Shown: positions 8,435 to 17,469 of the stretch, piece by piece
Layout of the letters: the number at the start of each line of letters is the position of its first letter
Numbering within the stretch: position 1 is the stretch's first letter
Origin: Flavimaribacter sp039888615
GTDB lineage: Bacteria; Pseudomonadota; Alphaproteobacteria; Rhizobiales; Rhizobiaceae
Length of the DNA stretch: 64,000 nucleotides
NCBI GenBank assembly: GCA_039888615.1
Contig: JBDQQS010000004.1
Reading direction: 5' to 3' (one strand)
The notes under the pieces: model-generated
Told to the model about the DNA's origin: nothing
Databases searched by the model: none
What the model saw: the letters and a program-made list of their open reading frames with translations, nothing else
Position numbers and translations under genes: made by a program

Positions 8435-9367
8435 TTGAAAACGGACAGCGCGCGATCCTTCGCCGTCGATGAACTCGCGCAAGGCCGGCAGAAGCTGCTT
8501 GGCCACGCGGCGATGATCCTGTTCGCGGCTCTCGTCGCCTGGTCCTTCTCTCTGGGCGCGCTCGCCGCCCCCCATGTGGATCCGGTGGCTTTGAACGCCA
8601 TGCGGTTCCTGCTGGGGACATTGGTCATGGCCACGATCGTTTTGATGGGACTGCGCCGATTGTCGTTGCCACGAGAGGCGGGCTGGCGTTTTCTTGTACT
8701 CGGCGCATTGATGTCCGTTTATTTCGTCACGATGTTCATTGCGCTCAAGACCATCAGCCCTATTGAAACCGGCGCGGTATTTACCCTGACCCCTTTGATG
8801 AGCACCGGTTTCGGTTATCTTTTTCTGCGTCAGACGACGCGTCCGATCGTTCTCGTATCCATCTTGCTGGCGGCCAGCGGATCGGTCTGGGTGATCTTCG
8901 GGGGCAATCTGGAGGCCATTCTGGCCTTCGATATCGGCTATACCGAGTTGCTATTTCTTTTTGGCTGTATGTGCCACGCCGCCTATGCGCCGCTTGTCAA
9001 AAAATTCAATCGCGGCGAACCGATCCTGCTCACAACCTACTGGACGACCGCGGCGACGTTTCTGGTGATTTTCCTGTATGGATTTGACGATGTTTTCGCG
9101 ACCGACTGGACTGCGCTTCCGCCGATCGCCTGGATCAGCATTGTCTATCTTGCGACAATGACCACAGCGGTCACGTTCTTCCTGGTTCAGTTCTCGTCCG
9201 TTCGCCTGCCGGCGTCGAAGGTTCTGACCTATGGCTTAATGACGCCTGTATTTGTCATCTTGTACGAAGGGATGCTCGGCCATGGCTGGGCGAATCTGTC
9301 AATCCTTGCCGGTGCATTTGTCATCCTCGCCGGACTGCTGGTGATTGCTGTCGCTCCGGACCTGTGA
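8435..9367 (+). CDS. EamA-family (DMT superfamily) permease
   Basis: A 310-residue membrane protein with about ten hydrophobic segments in two repeated halves, as in EamA/RhaT-type drug/metabolite transporters. The substrate cannot be predicted from the sequence. It appears to use a TTG start at 8435 preceded by GGGGAG at 8419-8424; the next in-frame ATG would remove part of the first membrane helix, so the TTG is preferred. It stands alone: the gene before it (mrp) ends 114 bp upstream and the genes after it are on the opposite strand. Confidence 0.85.
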   Translation: MKTDSARSFAVDELAQGRQKLLGHAAMILFAALVAWSFSLGALAAPHVDPVALNAMRFLLGTLVMATIVLMGLRRLSLPREAGWRFLVLGALMSVYFVTMFIALKTISPIETGAVFTLTPLMSTGFGYLFLRQTTRPIVLVSILLAASGSVWVIFGGNLEAILAFDIGYTELLFLFGCMCHAAYAPLVKKFNRGEPILLTTYWTTAATFLVIFLYGFDDVFATDWTALPPIAWISIVYLATMTTAVTFFLVQFSSVRLPASKVLTYGLMTPVFVILYEGMLGHGWANLSILAGAFVILAGLLVIAVAPDL

Positions 9368-9418
9368 AGCTGCTCATGCCGGCTGCTGCAAGCTTTGAGA
9401 TGCAACAGCCTGTCGAGA

Positions 9419-9571
9419 TCACCATGAGAGCCGTTTGCGGAAATGATTGATCCTCTCGAGCTTGTCCAGATAGTGCTCGTCTCCTGATGGCCGTTCAATC
9501 GGTCTCGGAGAGGCGGGCTTGCCTTGCCCCGTATTTTCGCGATGGCGGCTTTCTTCGAGTGTTACGTACAT
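9419..9571 (-). CDS. Small protein of unknown function (50 residues), second of a tandem pair
   Basis: A 50-codon frame starting MYVTLEESRHREN and ending LERINHFRKRLSW. The start is set by AGGAGA eight bases upstream of the ATG at 9571. The middle is rich in Pro/Arg/Ser and the end is basic and aromatic. The last 20 residues share spacing with the neighbouring 49-residue protein at 9626-9775 (L-x2-L-x4-HF-x2-RL). The two lie head to tail on the minus strand with 54 bp between them. I recognise no family. The case for a real gene rests on the ribosome-binding site and the resemblance to its neighbour. Confidence 0.55.
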   Translation of the reverse strand: MYVTLEESRHRENTGQGKPASPRPIERPSGDEHYLDKLERINHFRKRLSW

Positions 9572-9625
9572 CGTAGAATCTCCTGCATAGATTGATTGAG
9601 CCAAGCGGTCCGAAGTGGCGTCCGC

Positions 9626-9775
9626 TCAGGCGAGCCGATTCCAGAAGTGAAAGTTCCAGTCAAGTTGTTGCAGGCGGGAGACGTCGCGTTCGGAAAGGCG
9701 AGGCGACTTTGACAGTATGCCCCGTATCTCACGTGTGTTTTTACGGATTCTGCTATCTGCAAAGGATTTGAACAT
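9626..9775 (-). CDS. Small protein of unknown function (49 residues), first of a tandem pair
   Basis: A 49-codon frame beginning MFKSFADSRIRKNTRE and ending LDWNFHFWNRLA, preceded by AGGAGGACAGGAAA, an almost perfect ribosome-binding site ending five bases before the ATG. The N-terminal half is basic; the C-terminal tail is rich in Trp and Phe and may touch membrane or protein surfaces. It resembles the downstream 50-residue protein only at the C-terminus. No known family is recognised. It is probably cotranscribed with the downstream gene, using a promoter in the AT-rich 9776-9864 stretch. Too short for most gene callers, so it may be missing from existing annotations. Confidence 0.62.
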   Translation of the reverse strand: MFKSFADSRIRKNTREIRGILSKSPRLSERDVSRLQQLDWNFHFWNRLA

Positions 9776-9864
9776 TTTCCTGTCCTCCTGTTTGTGTGAC
9801 AGGATACAGGTGGAAATCGCTCAGCAATTATTCAAATTAAAGTTGTGTAATGGGGCCGCTTGTA

Positions 9865-10500
9865 TCAGTAATCCTGACGCGGTCTGATCCCGTTGAAAAG
9901 AATGGTGATGATCGCGGCGGCGGTCTCTTCGTAGAATTTCTCGTCCTCAACCCTGTCAGGCACAACCGCGCCGATCTGCACCTTGAAATCGGCGTAGTGC
10001 TGGGTCGTGGCCCAGATCATGAAGATGAGATGATGTGGATCGACGGGAGCAAGTCTGCCTTCATCGATCCATGTGCGTATGACGGCGATCTTGCGATCGA
10101 CGATCTGCCGGAGATGCGTTTGCAGGAAGTCGCCGATCGCTGGCGCCCCGTGCAGGATTTCATTGGCGAAGACCCGTGAACTTTCGGGCCGGGATTCTGA
10201 CAGTTTCAGCTTAGCGATGATATATTTCGCCATTTCGTCCAACGGATCGCCCTTCGGGTCAATATGACGGAACGGCGTCAGCCAGTCGTCGAGCGTCTTT
10301 TCCAGCACGTTGACATAGATCTCTTCCTTGCGCGGAAAATAATAGAGCAGGTTGGGCTTGGACATGCCCGCTTTTTCTGCAATCTGATCGATAGTCGTCC
10401 CACGGAAACCGTAGGCTGAGAATACTTCAAGCGCAGCGTCCAGGATTATGCCGCGATTAATTTCCTGAATTCGGGTTGTCTTTGTTTTTGTCTGTGTCAT
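9865..10500 (-). CDS. rutR: TetR-family pyrimidine catabolism regulator RutR
   Basis: A 211-residue TetR-type repressor. The N-terminal helix-turn-helix lies around residues 15-60 (GFRGTTIDQIAEKAGMSKPNLLYYF). The ligand-binding half carries the RutR-typical stretch DPHHLIFMIWATTQHYADF. RutR binds uracil or thymine and controls pyrimidine degradation genes. It is divergent from the seven-gene pyrimidine operon, and a palindrome matching the RutR operator type lies between them (10660-10675). That arrangement suggests uracil-relieved control of the operon and perhaps of rutR itself. Confidence 0.9.
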   Translation of the reverse strand: MTQTKTKTTRIQEINRGIILDAALEVFSAYGFRGTTIDQIAEKAGMSKPNLLYYFPRKEEIYVNVLEKTLDDWLTPFRHIDPKGDPLDEMAKYIIAKLKLSESRPESSRVFANEILHGAPAIGDFLQTHLRQIVDRKIAVIRTWIDEGRLAPVDPHHLIFMIWATTQHYADFKVQIGAVVPDRVEDEKFYEETAAAIITILFNGIRPRQDY

Positions 10501-10659
10501 TCAGTCCCGTGGCGGCGGCGCTTCAGGCCGGCTTCCAGTCTCCTCCTCGACGCCCGAAACGGCGCGAATACGACGTGCCGGGAACGTCCAAAACACGGTT
10601 GTGCCTCGCCTCTTCAACAAAGCCCTTGACCGTCTCTACACGCTCTTCTAGCCTACATT

Positions 10660-10675
10660 TTGACCAATCAGTCAA
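10660..10675. promoter_or_regulatory. RutR-type operator
   Basis: TTGACCAATCAGTCAA has perfect inverted arms TTGAC/GTCAA around six bases and matches the known E. coli RutR consensus TTGACCA-N2-TGGTCAA at 12 of 14 defined positions. It lies in the rutR/transaminase divergent region, about 80 bp upstream of the transaminase start, where a bound repressor would block a promoter. Confidence 0.75.
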
Positions 10676-10755
10676 GTTTTTTCGTTTGACGACGGGAAGC
10701 GGGCCGATTCATTGTGAAACGGCAGAGTTCTCTGCCTATAATCGAGGTTGGATCC

Positions 10756-12075
10756 ATGAATATTTCAGCCACAAACAATCTTGATGCCTTCTGGATGCCG
10801 TTTACTGCAAATCGGCAGTTCAAGAAGAATCCGCGCATGTTCGTCAGCGCCGACAGGATGCACTACACGACGTCCGATGGTCGTCAGGTAATGGATGCGA
10901 CGTCTGGTCTGTGGTGCGTTAACGCCGGTCACAATCGCCCGAAAATCGTCGAGGCGATTCGCCAGCAGGCGGGAGAGCTGGACTATGCCCCGGCGTTCCA
11001 GATGGGTCATCCCAAAGCCTTCGAACTCGCATCGAAACTCGTCGCCATGTCTCCGACCGGGCTCGACCACGTCATGTTCACGAACTCCGGGTCCGAATCG
11101 GTTGAGACTGCGCTCAAGACGGCCATCGCCTATCACCGCGCGAAGGGCGACGGGTCGCGTTTCCGGCTGGTCGGGCGCGAACGTGGCTACCATGGTGTTA
11201 ATTTCGGCGGCATTTCCGTTGGCGGCATCGTCCCGAATCGCAAGATGTTCGGCACGCTCCTGACCGGCGTCGATCATTTGCCCCACACGCATGACCTGCA
11301 GCGCAACGCCTTCACAAGGGGGATTCCGGAACACGGAGTAGAACTGGCCAATGAACTGGAGAGGATCATCGGACTGCATGACGCCTCGACCATCGCCGCC
11401 GTTATCGTTGAGCCCGTCGCAGGATCGACCGGCGTGCTCGTTCCACCGAAAGGCTACCTGCAGAAGCTGCGCGAGATTTGCGACAAGCACGGCATATTGC
11501 TGATTTTCGACGAGGTGATTACGGGCTATGGTCGTCTGGGCGCGCCGTTCGCCGCGGATTATTTCGGCGTCGTGCCTGATATCATGATCACGGCCAAGGG
11601 TCTGACCAACGGCGTCATTCCAATGGGCGCCGTGTTCGTGAAGAACGAGATCCATGACGCGTTCATGACTGGTCCGGAGCACGTCATCGAGTTCTTCCAC
11701 GGCTACACCTATTCCGGCAACCCGATGGCGTCGGCAGCCGGCATCGCGACGATGGAAACCTATCAGGAAGAGGGCCTGCTCACGCGCGGCGCCGAACTTG
11801 CCGGGTATTTTGAAGATGGTCTGCATTCGCTTAAAGGGCTGCCGCATGTCATCGACATCCGAAACATCGGGATTGTCGGCGCGGTTGAGCTGGAGCCGAT
11901 CGCAGGAGAGCCGACGCGACGCGCTTTTCAGGCTTTCCTCGACGCCTACGACAAAGGATTGCTGATCCGAACCACCGGCGACATCATTGCGCTTTCACCG
12001 CCCCTGATCGTCGAGAAATCCGATATCGATTTCATCGTCGACACGCTTGGCGGCGTCCTGAAAGCACTCGACTAA
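10756..12075 (+). CDS. Omega-amino acid (beta-alanine):pyruvate aminotransferase
   Basis: A 439-residue class III PLP aminotransferase. The PLP lysine is in MITAKGLTNGVIPMG, and FDEVITGYGRLG carries the cofactor-binding aspartate. The start at 10756 follows a GAGG and gives the family-typical N-terminus (LDAFWMPFTANRQFKKNP); the in-frame start at 10714 adds 14 residues without clear homology. Its expected reaction is beta-alanine (from uracil) or 3-aminoisobutyrate (from thymine) plus pyruvate to the semialdehyde and alanine, the last nitrogen-releasing step of reductive pyrimidine breakdown. It is first in the operon, 21 bp before the amidohydrolase. The specific substrate is inferred from context. 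Confidence 0.88.
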   Translation: MNISATNNLDAFWMPFTANRQFKKNPRMFVSADRMHYTTSDGRQVMDATSGLWCVNAGHNRPKIVEAIRQQAGELDYAPAFQMGHPKAFELASKLVAMSPTGLDHVMFTNSGSESVETALKTAIAYHRAKGDGSRFRLVGRERGYHGVNFGGISVGGIVPNRKMFGTLLTGVDHLPHTHDLQRNAFTRGIPEHGVELANELERIIGLHDASTIAAVIVEPVAGSTGVLVPPKGYLQKLREICDKHGILLIFDEVITGYGRLGAPFAADYFGVVPDIMITAKGLTNGVIPMGAVFVKNEIHDAFMTGPEHVIEFFHGYTYSGNPMASAAGIATMETYQEEGLLTRGAELAGYFEDGLHSLKGLPHVIDIRNIGIVGAVELEPIAGEPTRRAFQAFLDAYDKGLLIRTTGDIIALSPPLIVEKSDIDFIVDTLGGVLKALD

Positions 12076-12096
12076 AAAACATTCAGGAGACGCTCC

Positions 12097-13344
12097 ATGA
12101 CATTGACGAGCAATATGAGAATCGACGGAGATCGTCTCTGGGATTCTCTTATGGAAATGGCGAAAATTGGCCCAGGCGTGCGTGGCGGCAACAACCGTCA
12201 GACGCTGACTGACGAAGACGCCGAAGGCCGCAAGCTGTTCCAGAAATGGTGCGAGGACGCAGGCATGACCATGGGCGTCGACCAGATGGGAACGATGTTC
12301 TTCCGCCGCGAGGGAACTGATCCCGATGCACTTCCGGTCTATGTCGGAAGTCATCTCGACACCCAACCGACAGGCGGCAAGTATGACGGCGTTCTTGGTG
12401 TTCTCGGCGCGCTGGAAATCGTCCGGACCCTCAATGACCTCAACATTAAAACGAAGCATCCGATCGTCGTCACCAACTGGACGAACGAGGAAGGCACGCG
12501 CTTTGCGCCTGCGATGCTGGCCTCCGGCGTCTTTGCCGGCATGCATGAACAGGACTGGGCCTATGGCCGCCAGGATCACGAAGGCAAGAATTTCGGCGAC
12601 GAACTGAAACGTATCGGCTGGCTTGGCGAAGAAGAGACCGGCGCTCGCAAGATGCACGCCTTTTTTGAACTGCATATCGAACAGGGGCCGATTCTCGAAG
12701 CCGAGAACAAGGATATCGGCGTTGTCACGCATGGCCAGGGTTTGTGGTGGCTACAGGTGACGCTGACCGGCAAGGACGCGCATACCGGTTCGACGCCGAT
12801 GCCGATGCGACGCAACGCCGGGCTCGGCATGGCGCGCATCACCGAACTCGTGCACGAGATAGCCATGAGCTACCAGCCGAACGCCGTCGGCGCGATCGGT
12901 CATTGCGACGTTTATCCAAATTCGCGCAACGTGATTCCGGGCAAGGTGGTGTTCACTATCGACTTCCGCTCGCCTGATCAGGATATTCTCGATGGAATGA
13001 AATCGCGGCTTGAGTCTGAAGCGCCGGCGATCGCGAAGGATTTGGGGCTGGAAATCGAAATCGAGGCTACCGGCCATTTCGATCCGGTGACCTTCGACGA
13101 AAACTGCGTCAAGGCGGTCAGGGACGCGGCGGAACGACTGGGATACTCCCACAAGGATATCGTCTCGGGCGCCGGTCACGACGCCTGCTGGATCAATCGC
13201 GTTGCACCGACCTCAATGGTCATGTGCCCCTGTGTCGACGGTCTCAGCCACAACGAGGACGAGGAAATCTCACCCGAATGGGCGCGGGCCGGAACCGACG
13301 TGCTGTTCCACGCCGTCGTCGAAACCGCCGAGATCGTGGAGTAG
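12097..13344 (+). CDS. N-carbamoyl-beta-alanine amidohydrolase (beta-ureidopropionase), M20 family
   Basis: A 415-residue zinc-dependent amidohydrolase of the hydantoinase/carbamoylase group. Metal ligands are seen in VGSHLDTQPTGGKYDG and NWTNEEGTRFAP, with a further ligand histidine in FFELHIEQGP; the dimerisation (lid) domain lies around residues 215-330. It would hydrolyse N-carbamoyl-beta-alanine to beta-alanine, CO2 and ammonia. A CAGGAGA ribosome-binding site precedes the ATG. It sits between the transaminase and the dihydropyrimidinase, so the operon encodes the second, third and fourth steps of the reductive pathway. Related enzymes act on allantoate or N-carbamoyl amino acids; context favours pyrimidines. 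Confidence 0.88.
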   Translation: MTLTSNMRIDGDRLWDSLMEMAKIGPGVRGGNNRQTLTDEDAEGRKLFQKWCEDAGMTMGVDQMGTMFFRREGTDPDALPVYVGSHLDTQPTGGKYDGVLGVLGALEIVRTLNDLNIKTKHPIVVTNWTNEEGTRFAPAMLASGVFAGMHEQDWAYGRQDHEGKNFGDELKRIGWLGEEETGARKMHAFFELHIEQGPILEAENKDIGVVTHGQGLWWLQVTLTGKDAHTGSTPMPMRRNAGLGMARITELVHEIAMSYQPNAVGAIGHCDVYPNSRNVIPGKVVFTIDFRSPDQDILDGMKSRLESEAPAIAKDLGLEIEIEATGHFDPVTFDENCVKAVRDAAERLGYSHKDIVSGAGHDACWINRVAPTSMVMCPCVDGLSHNEDEEISPEWARAGTDVLFHAVVETAEIVE

Positions 13345-13401
13345 GCGTCACGGCGCTGATTTTTGCGAACACAACAGATTACCAGACAAGGATCATCCAA
13401 C

Positions 13402-14856
13402 ATGAGTACAGTCATCAAGAACGGGACGATAGTCACCGCCGACCTGACGTACAAATCCGACGTCAAGATCGAAGACGGCAAGATTGTCGAAATCGGACCG
13501 GACCTCAGCGGTGACGAATCCCTCGATGCAGCGGGCTGTTATGTGATGCCGGGAGGCATCGATCCTCATGTGCATCTCGAAATGCCGTTCATGGGAACCT
13601 ATTCCACCGACGATTTCGACAGCGGAACACGCGCCGCCCTTGCAGGCGGAACGACCATGGTCGTCGATTTCTGCCTGCCCGATCCCGGCCAGTCTCTGCT
13701 CGAAGCGATCAACCGTTGGGACAACAAGTCGCAGCGCGCAAATTGCGACTATTCCTTCCACATGGCGATCACCTGGTGGGGCGAACAGGTCTTCAACGAG
13801 ATGGAGGCCGTCGTCCGGGACAAGGGCATCAACACGTTCAAGCATTTCATGGCGTACAAAGGTGCGCTGATGGTCAATGACGACGAGATGTTCGCGTCGT
13901 TCTCGCGCTGCGCCGAGCTGGGCGCCCTGCCGCTTGTCCATGCGGAAAACGGCGATGTCGTCGCCACCATGCAGCAGAAGCTGCTGGCCGAGGGCAACAA
14001 CGGACCGGAAGGCCACGCCTATTCGCGTCCGGCGGAAGTCGAAGGCGAGGCCACCAACCGCGCCATCATAATCGCCGATATGGCCGGCGTTCCGGTCTAT
14101 ATCGTGCACACGTCCTGCGAACAGTCTCATGAGGCGATCCGGCGCGCGCGCCAGAACGGCATCCGCGTCTATGGCGAGCCGCTGATCCAGCATTTGACGC
14201 TCGACGAGAGCGAGTATTTCGACAAGGACTGGGATCATTCCGCCCGCCGGGTGATGAGCCCGCCCTTCCGCAACAAGAAACACCAGGATTCGCTGTGGGC
14301 CGGATTGCAAGCCGGTTCCCTGCAGGTTGTGGCGACAGACCATTGCGCCTTCACCACGGATCAGAAGCGATATGGCGTCGGCGATTTCACCAAGATCCCG
14401 AACGGAACCGGCGGCCTCGAGGATCGCCTCCCGATGCTGTGGACCTATGGCGTTAGCACTGGACGGTTGACCCCGAACGAGTTCGTCGCCGTCACGTCGA
14501 CCAACATCGCCAAGATACTCAACATGTATCCGAAGAAGGGCGCGATCATGGTTGGCGCTGACGCGGATATCGTGGTTCTGGATCCGAACAAGGAAAAGAC
14601 GATTTCCGCCGGAACACAGCAATCTGCGATCGACTACAACGTCTTTGAAGGCAAGCACGTCAAGGGATTGCCACGCTTTACTCTGACGCGCGGAAAAGTC
14701 GCGATCTATGACGGCGAGGTCCGCACGGAGGAAGGTCACGGCAAGTTCGTCAAACGTGAGCCTTTTCAGGCCGTCAACAAGGCCCTGTCGACCTGGAAAG
14801 AACTGGTTGCGCCGCGTCCGGTTGAACGGACAGGCATTCCTCCGAGTGGGGTCTGA
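13402..14856 (+). CDS. hydA: Dihydropyrimidinase
   Basis: A 484-residue cyclic amidohydrolase that opens dihydrouracil or dihydrothymine to the N-carbamoyl amino acid. The metal centre is complete: DPHVHLEMPF (HxH), the carboxylated lysine in FKHFMAYKGAL, the histidine in PLVHAENGD, and the late aspartate in VVATDHCAF. The start at 13402 (MSTVIKNGTIVTAD) is family-typical; the frame is open 13 codons further upstream. It lies 57 bp after the amidohydrolase and 27 bp before the ABC ATPase. The dihydropyrimidine dehydrogenase that would supply its substrate is not in the window. Confidence 0.93.
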   Translation: MSTVIKNGTIVTADLTYKSDVKIEDGKIVEIGPDLSGDESLDAAGCYVMPGGIDPHVHLEMPFMGTYSTDDFDSGTRAALAGGTTMVVDFCLPDPGQSLLEAINRWDNKSQRANCDYSFHMAITWWGEQVFNEMEAVVRDKGINTFKHFMAYKGALMVNDDEMFASFSRCAELGALPLVHAENGDVVATMQQKLLAEGNNGPEGHAYSRPAEVEGEATNRAIIIADMAGVPVYIVHTSCEQSHEAIRRARQNGIRVYGEPLIQHLTLDESEYFDKDWDHSARRVMSPPFRNKKHQDSLWAGLQAGSLQVVATDHCAFTTDQKRYGVGDFTKIPNGTGGLEDRLPMLWTYGVSTGRLTPNEFVAVTSTNIAKILNMYPKKGAIMVGADADIVVLDPNKEKTISAGTQQSAIDYNVFEGKHVKGLPRFTLTRGKVAIYDGEVRTEEGHGKFVKREPFQAVNKALSTWKELVAPRPVERTGIPPSGV

Positions 14857-14883
14857 TTGCATGCAGGCTGATATCGCTGCAGG

Positions 14884-15690
14884 ATGGCGCTTATGAACGC
14901 GGTGATCGAAGCGAAGGGACTGAACCTGACATTCGAAACGAATGACGGGCCGGTGCACGCGCTCTCAAACATTGATTTGACGATCAAAAATGGCGAGTTC
15001 GTCTCGTTGATCGGGCCTTCCGGCTGCGGCAAGACAACCTTGCTCAGGGTTATCGCCGATCTTGAACAGCCGACCGGAGGCACGATTCTGGTCAACGGCG
15101 TTACGCCTGAAGAAGCGCGTCTTGCACGCGCCTATGGATATGTGTTTCAGGCGGCGGCGCTTTATCCGTGGCGCACAATCCACGGCAATATCTCCTTGCC
15201 GCTGGAAGTTATGGGCGTCGCAAGATCCGAGCGAAAGGCGCGCATCGTACGCAATCTCGAACTGGTGAACCTGTCCGGTTTCGAGAAGAAGTTCCCGTGG
15301 CAACTTTCCGGCGGCATGCAGCAGCGCGCGTCGATTGCTCGCGCGCTGTCTTTCGATCCCGACATGCTGCTGATGGACGAACCTTTCGGCGCGCTGGACG
15401 AGATTGTGCGCGATCATCTCAACGAACAGCTTCTCAAGCTGTGGGCGCAGACACAAAAGACGGTCGTCTTCGTCACCCACTCAATCCCCGAGGCGGTGTT
15501 TCTGTCCACAAAGATCGTGGTCATGAGCCCGCGGCCGGGCCGCATTCACGAAATCATCGATTGCGATCTCGGCGCTGACCGACCGCTCGACATCCGCGAG
15601 ACGCCGAAGTTTCTGGAAATCGCCCATCGTGTGCGCGAAGGGCTGAGACTGGGGCACTCCTATGATGACCGGGAGCCGTCGGAAAGCTGA
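14884..15690 (+). CDS. ABC transporter ATPase (nitrate/taurine/pyrimidine type), putative pyrimidine importer
   Basis: A 268-residue nucleotide-binding subunit. Walker A is GPSGCGKTT, the signature LSGGMQQR, and Walker B LLMDEPFGALDE, followed by the switch histidine in FVTHSIPEA. It belongs to the subfamily that pairs with NMT1/THI5-like binding proteins. It lies between the dihydropyrimidinase and two permease genes, and its stop codon overlaps the next start (TGATG), so it is translationally coupled. The first codons contain two close Met codons (MALM), so the start could be three codons later. The transported compound (uracil, thymine, or a dihydro- or carbamoyl derivative) is inferred from the operon only. 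Confidence 0.9.
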   Translation: MALMNAVIEAKGLNLTFETNDGPVHALSNIDLTIKNGEFVSLIGPSGCGKTTLLRVIADLEQPTGGTILVNGVTPEEARLARAYGYVFQAAALYPWRTIHGNISLPLEVMGVARSERKARIVRNLELVNLSGFEKKFPWQLSGGMQQRASIARALSFDPDMLLMDEPFGALDEIVRDHLNEQLLKLWAQTQKTVVFVTHSIPEAVFLSTKIVVMSPRPGRIHEIIDCDLGADRPLDIRETPKFLEIAHRVREGLRLGHSYDDREPSES

Positions 15691-16586
15691 TGACCGAAAG
15701 GCAAGGTGTATCGGGCTTTTTTCTGGATCGGGTTCTTCCGGTCGGCGTCGTCGTACTGGTCATTTTGATGCTCTGGTACGGTTTTGCAGTGCTGTTGAAC
15801 TCGAAGTTCGAGCTTGATCAGGCGGCGCGGGCGGGTACGGAAATCTCGACCCGCGATCTGGTTGCGAAGACCCTGGCCCAGGAACGGCCAGTGCTTCCCG
15901 CGCCTCACCAGGTCGCCACGGAATTGTGGGACACGACGGTCAACAAGAAGATTACTTCGAAACGCAGTCTCGTCTACCATGGCTGGGTGACGCTATCGTC
16001 CACCTTGCTCGGTTTTTTGATGGGCACGCTGCTCGGCATAGGGCTGGCCGTTGCAATCGTCCATTCAAGGGTGCTCGACAAGAGCCTGATGCCCTGGATT
16101 ATCACAAGCCAGACAGTGCCGATTCTCGCCATCGCGCCGATGATTATCGTCGTCCTCAATGCGATCGGCATATCAGGCCTGTTGCCGAAGGCGATGATCT
16201 CGACCTATCTGTCATTCTTTCCTGTGGCGGTGGGCATGGTGAAGGGGCTGCGTTCGCCTGACACGATGCACATGGATCTTATGCGCACCTACAACGCGAC
16301 GCAGGCGCAAATCTTCTTCAAGTTGCGTTGGCCTTCTGCGGTGCCGTTCCTGTTTACGTCCATGAAAATTGCGGTTGCAATCAGCCTGGTCGGCGCCATT
16401 GTCGGCGAATTGCCGACAGGAGCCGTCGCTGGGCTCGGCGCGCGGCTGTTGACCGGATCCTATTATGGTCAGACGATCCAGATCTGGACGGCGCTCATCG
16501 GCGCCGCCGTCCTCGCCGCCATTCTGGTGTGGGCTGTCGATATCGTCTCTCGGATCGTCATGCGTAACATGGGTATGGCGCGATGA
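15690..16586 (+). CDS. ABC transporter permease, putative pyrimidine importer (subunit 1)
   Basis: A 298-residue inner-membrane protein of the BPD_transp_1 type. It has an N-terminal membrane segment, a periplasmic stretch (about residues 38-90) and then five further hydrophobic segments. The cytoplasmic coupling helix region contains the EAA-like loop (MDLMRTYNATQAQIFFKLRWP). It overlaps the ATPase gene by one base and the second permease by four bases, so the transporter probably has two different membrane subunits. Substrate is inferred from neighbours. Confidence 0.88.
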   Translation: MTERQGVSGFFLDRVLPVGVVVLVILMLWYGFAVLLNSKFELDQAARAGTEISTRDLVAKTLAQERPVLPAPHQVATELWDTTVNKKITSKRSLVYHGWVTLSSTLLGFLMGTLLGIGLAVAIVHSRVLDKSLMPWIITSQTVPILAIAPMIIVVLNAIGISGLLPKAMISTYLSFFPVAVGMVKGLRSPDTMHMDLMRTYNATQAQIFFKLRWPSAVPFLFTSMKIAVAISLVGAIVGELPTGAVAGLGARLLTGSYYGQTIQIWTALIGAAVLAAILVWAVDIVSRIVMRNMGMAR

Positions 16587-17443
16587 ATTATTCCATCATC
16601 ATCAGCGTTGCGCTTTTCTGGATGGTCGCCTGGTTCATCAATACGAGACTGGCGGAGCTCTCGCCGAAGAATGTGATTGCTGCGCGCGCCATCAACCTGC
16701 TGATACCGCTTCTTTTCGGCGTGACCTTGATCGCCATCTGGGAAGGTCTCGCCAAGGGGTTCGAGATACCGGGCGTGCTTCTGCCTGCGCCGTCGGTCAT
16801 CTGGGTCAGGATCACCGCGTCCACCGATATATTGTGGGCCGATTTCTACCAGACCTTCCTGAAAGCGGTGCTTGCCGGCTACGTCATGGGTTGCGGTTTC
16901 GGTTTTGCCACGGCGATCGTCGTCGACAAGGTGCCATTCCTGCGCAAGGGTCTTTTGCCCGTGGGCAATCTCGTCGCTGCGCTTCCGATCGTGGGCATTG
17001 CGCCGATCATGGTCATGTGGTTCGGGTTCGACTGGCCGTCGAAAGCCGCCGTTGTCGTCGTCATGACCTTCTTTCCGATGTTGGTGAATACGGTCGCCGG
17101 GCTTGAGGCAAGCAACGCCATGGAGCGCGACCTGATGCGGACCTACGCAGCCAACTACTGGCAAACACTGTTGAAATTGCGCTTGCCAGCAGCAATGCCT
17201 TTTATATTTAATGCCCTGAAGATTAACTCGACCCTGGCGCTGATCGGAGCGATCGTGGCCGAATTTTTCGGAACCCCGATTGTCGGTATGGGATTCCGCA
17301 TTTCGACCGAAGTCGGCCGGATGAACATCGACATGGTCTGGGCTGAGATTTTTGTAGCGGCTCTTGCCGGATCCCTGTCCTACGGGCTCATCGCGCTGCT
17401 CGAGAGAACTGTGACATTCTGGCATCCGTCCTACAGAAACTGA
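16583..17443 (+). CDS. ABC transporter permease, putative pyrimidine importer (subunit 2)
   Basis: A 286-residue permease of the same family as the preceding gene, overlapping it by ATGA. About six membrane segments are visible and the EAA-like loop reads MERDLMRTYAANYWQTLLKLRLP, closely parallel to that of subunit 1, which suggests an old gene duplication. It would form a heterodimeric channel with subunit 1. The next gene, the binding protein, starts 26 bp downstream behind an AAAGGAGA ribosome-binding site. Confidence 0.88.
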   Translation: MNYSIIISVALFWMVAWFINTRLAELSPKNVIAARAINLLIPLLFGVTLIAIWEGLAKGFEIPGVLLPAPSVIWVRITASTDILWADFYQTFLKAVLAGYVMGCGFGFATAIVVDKVPFLRKGLLPVGNLVAALPIVGIAPIMVMWFGFDWPSKAAVVVVMTFFPMLVNTVAGLEASNAMERDLMRTYAANYWQTLLKLRLPAAMPFIFNALKINSTLALIGAIVAEFFGTPIVGMGFRISTEVGRMNIDMVWAEIFVAALAGSLSYGLIALLERTVTFWHPSYRN

Positions 17444-17469
17444 GAAACCACCAAAGGAGAACTGAAAGA

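Noticed and set aside
13393..14958. Minus-strand frame of 521 codons
   Set aside because: It lies exactly opposite the dihydropyrimidinase, whose metal ligands are all intact on the plus strand; composition is that of a shadow frame.
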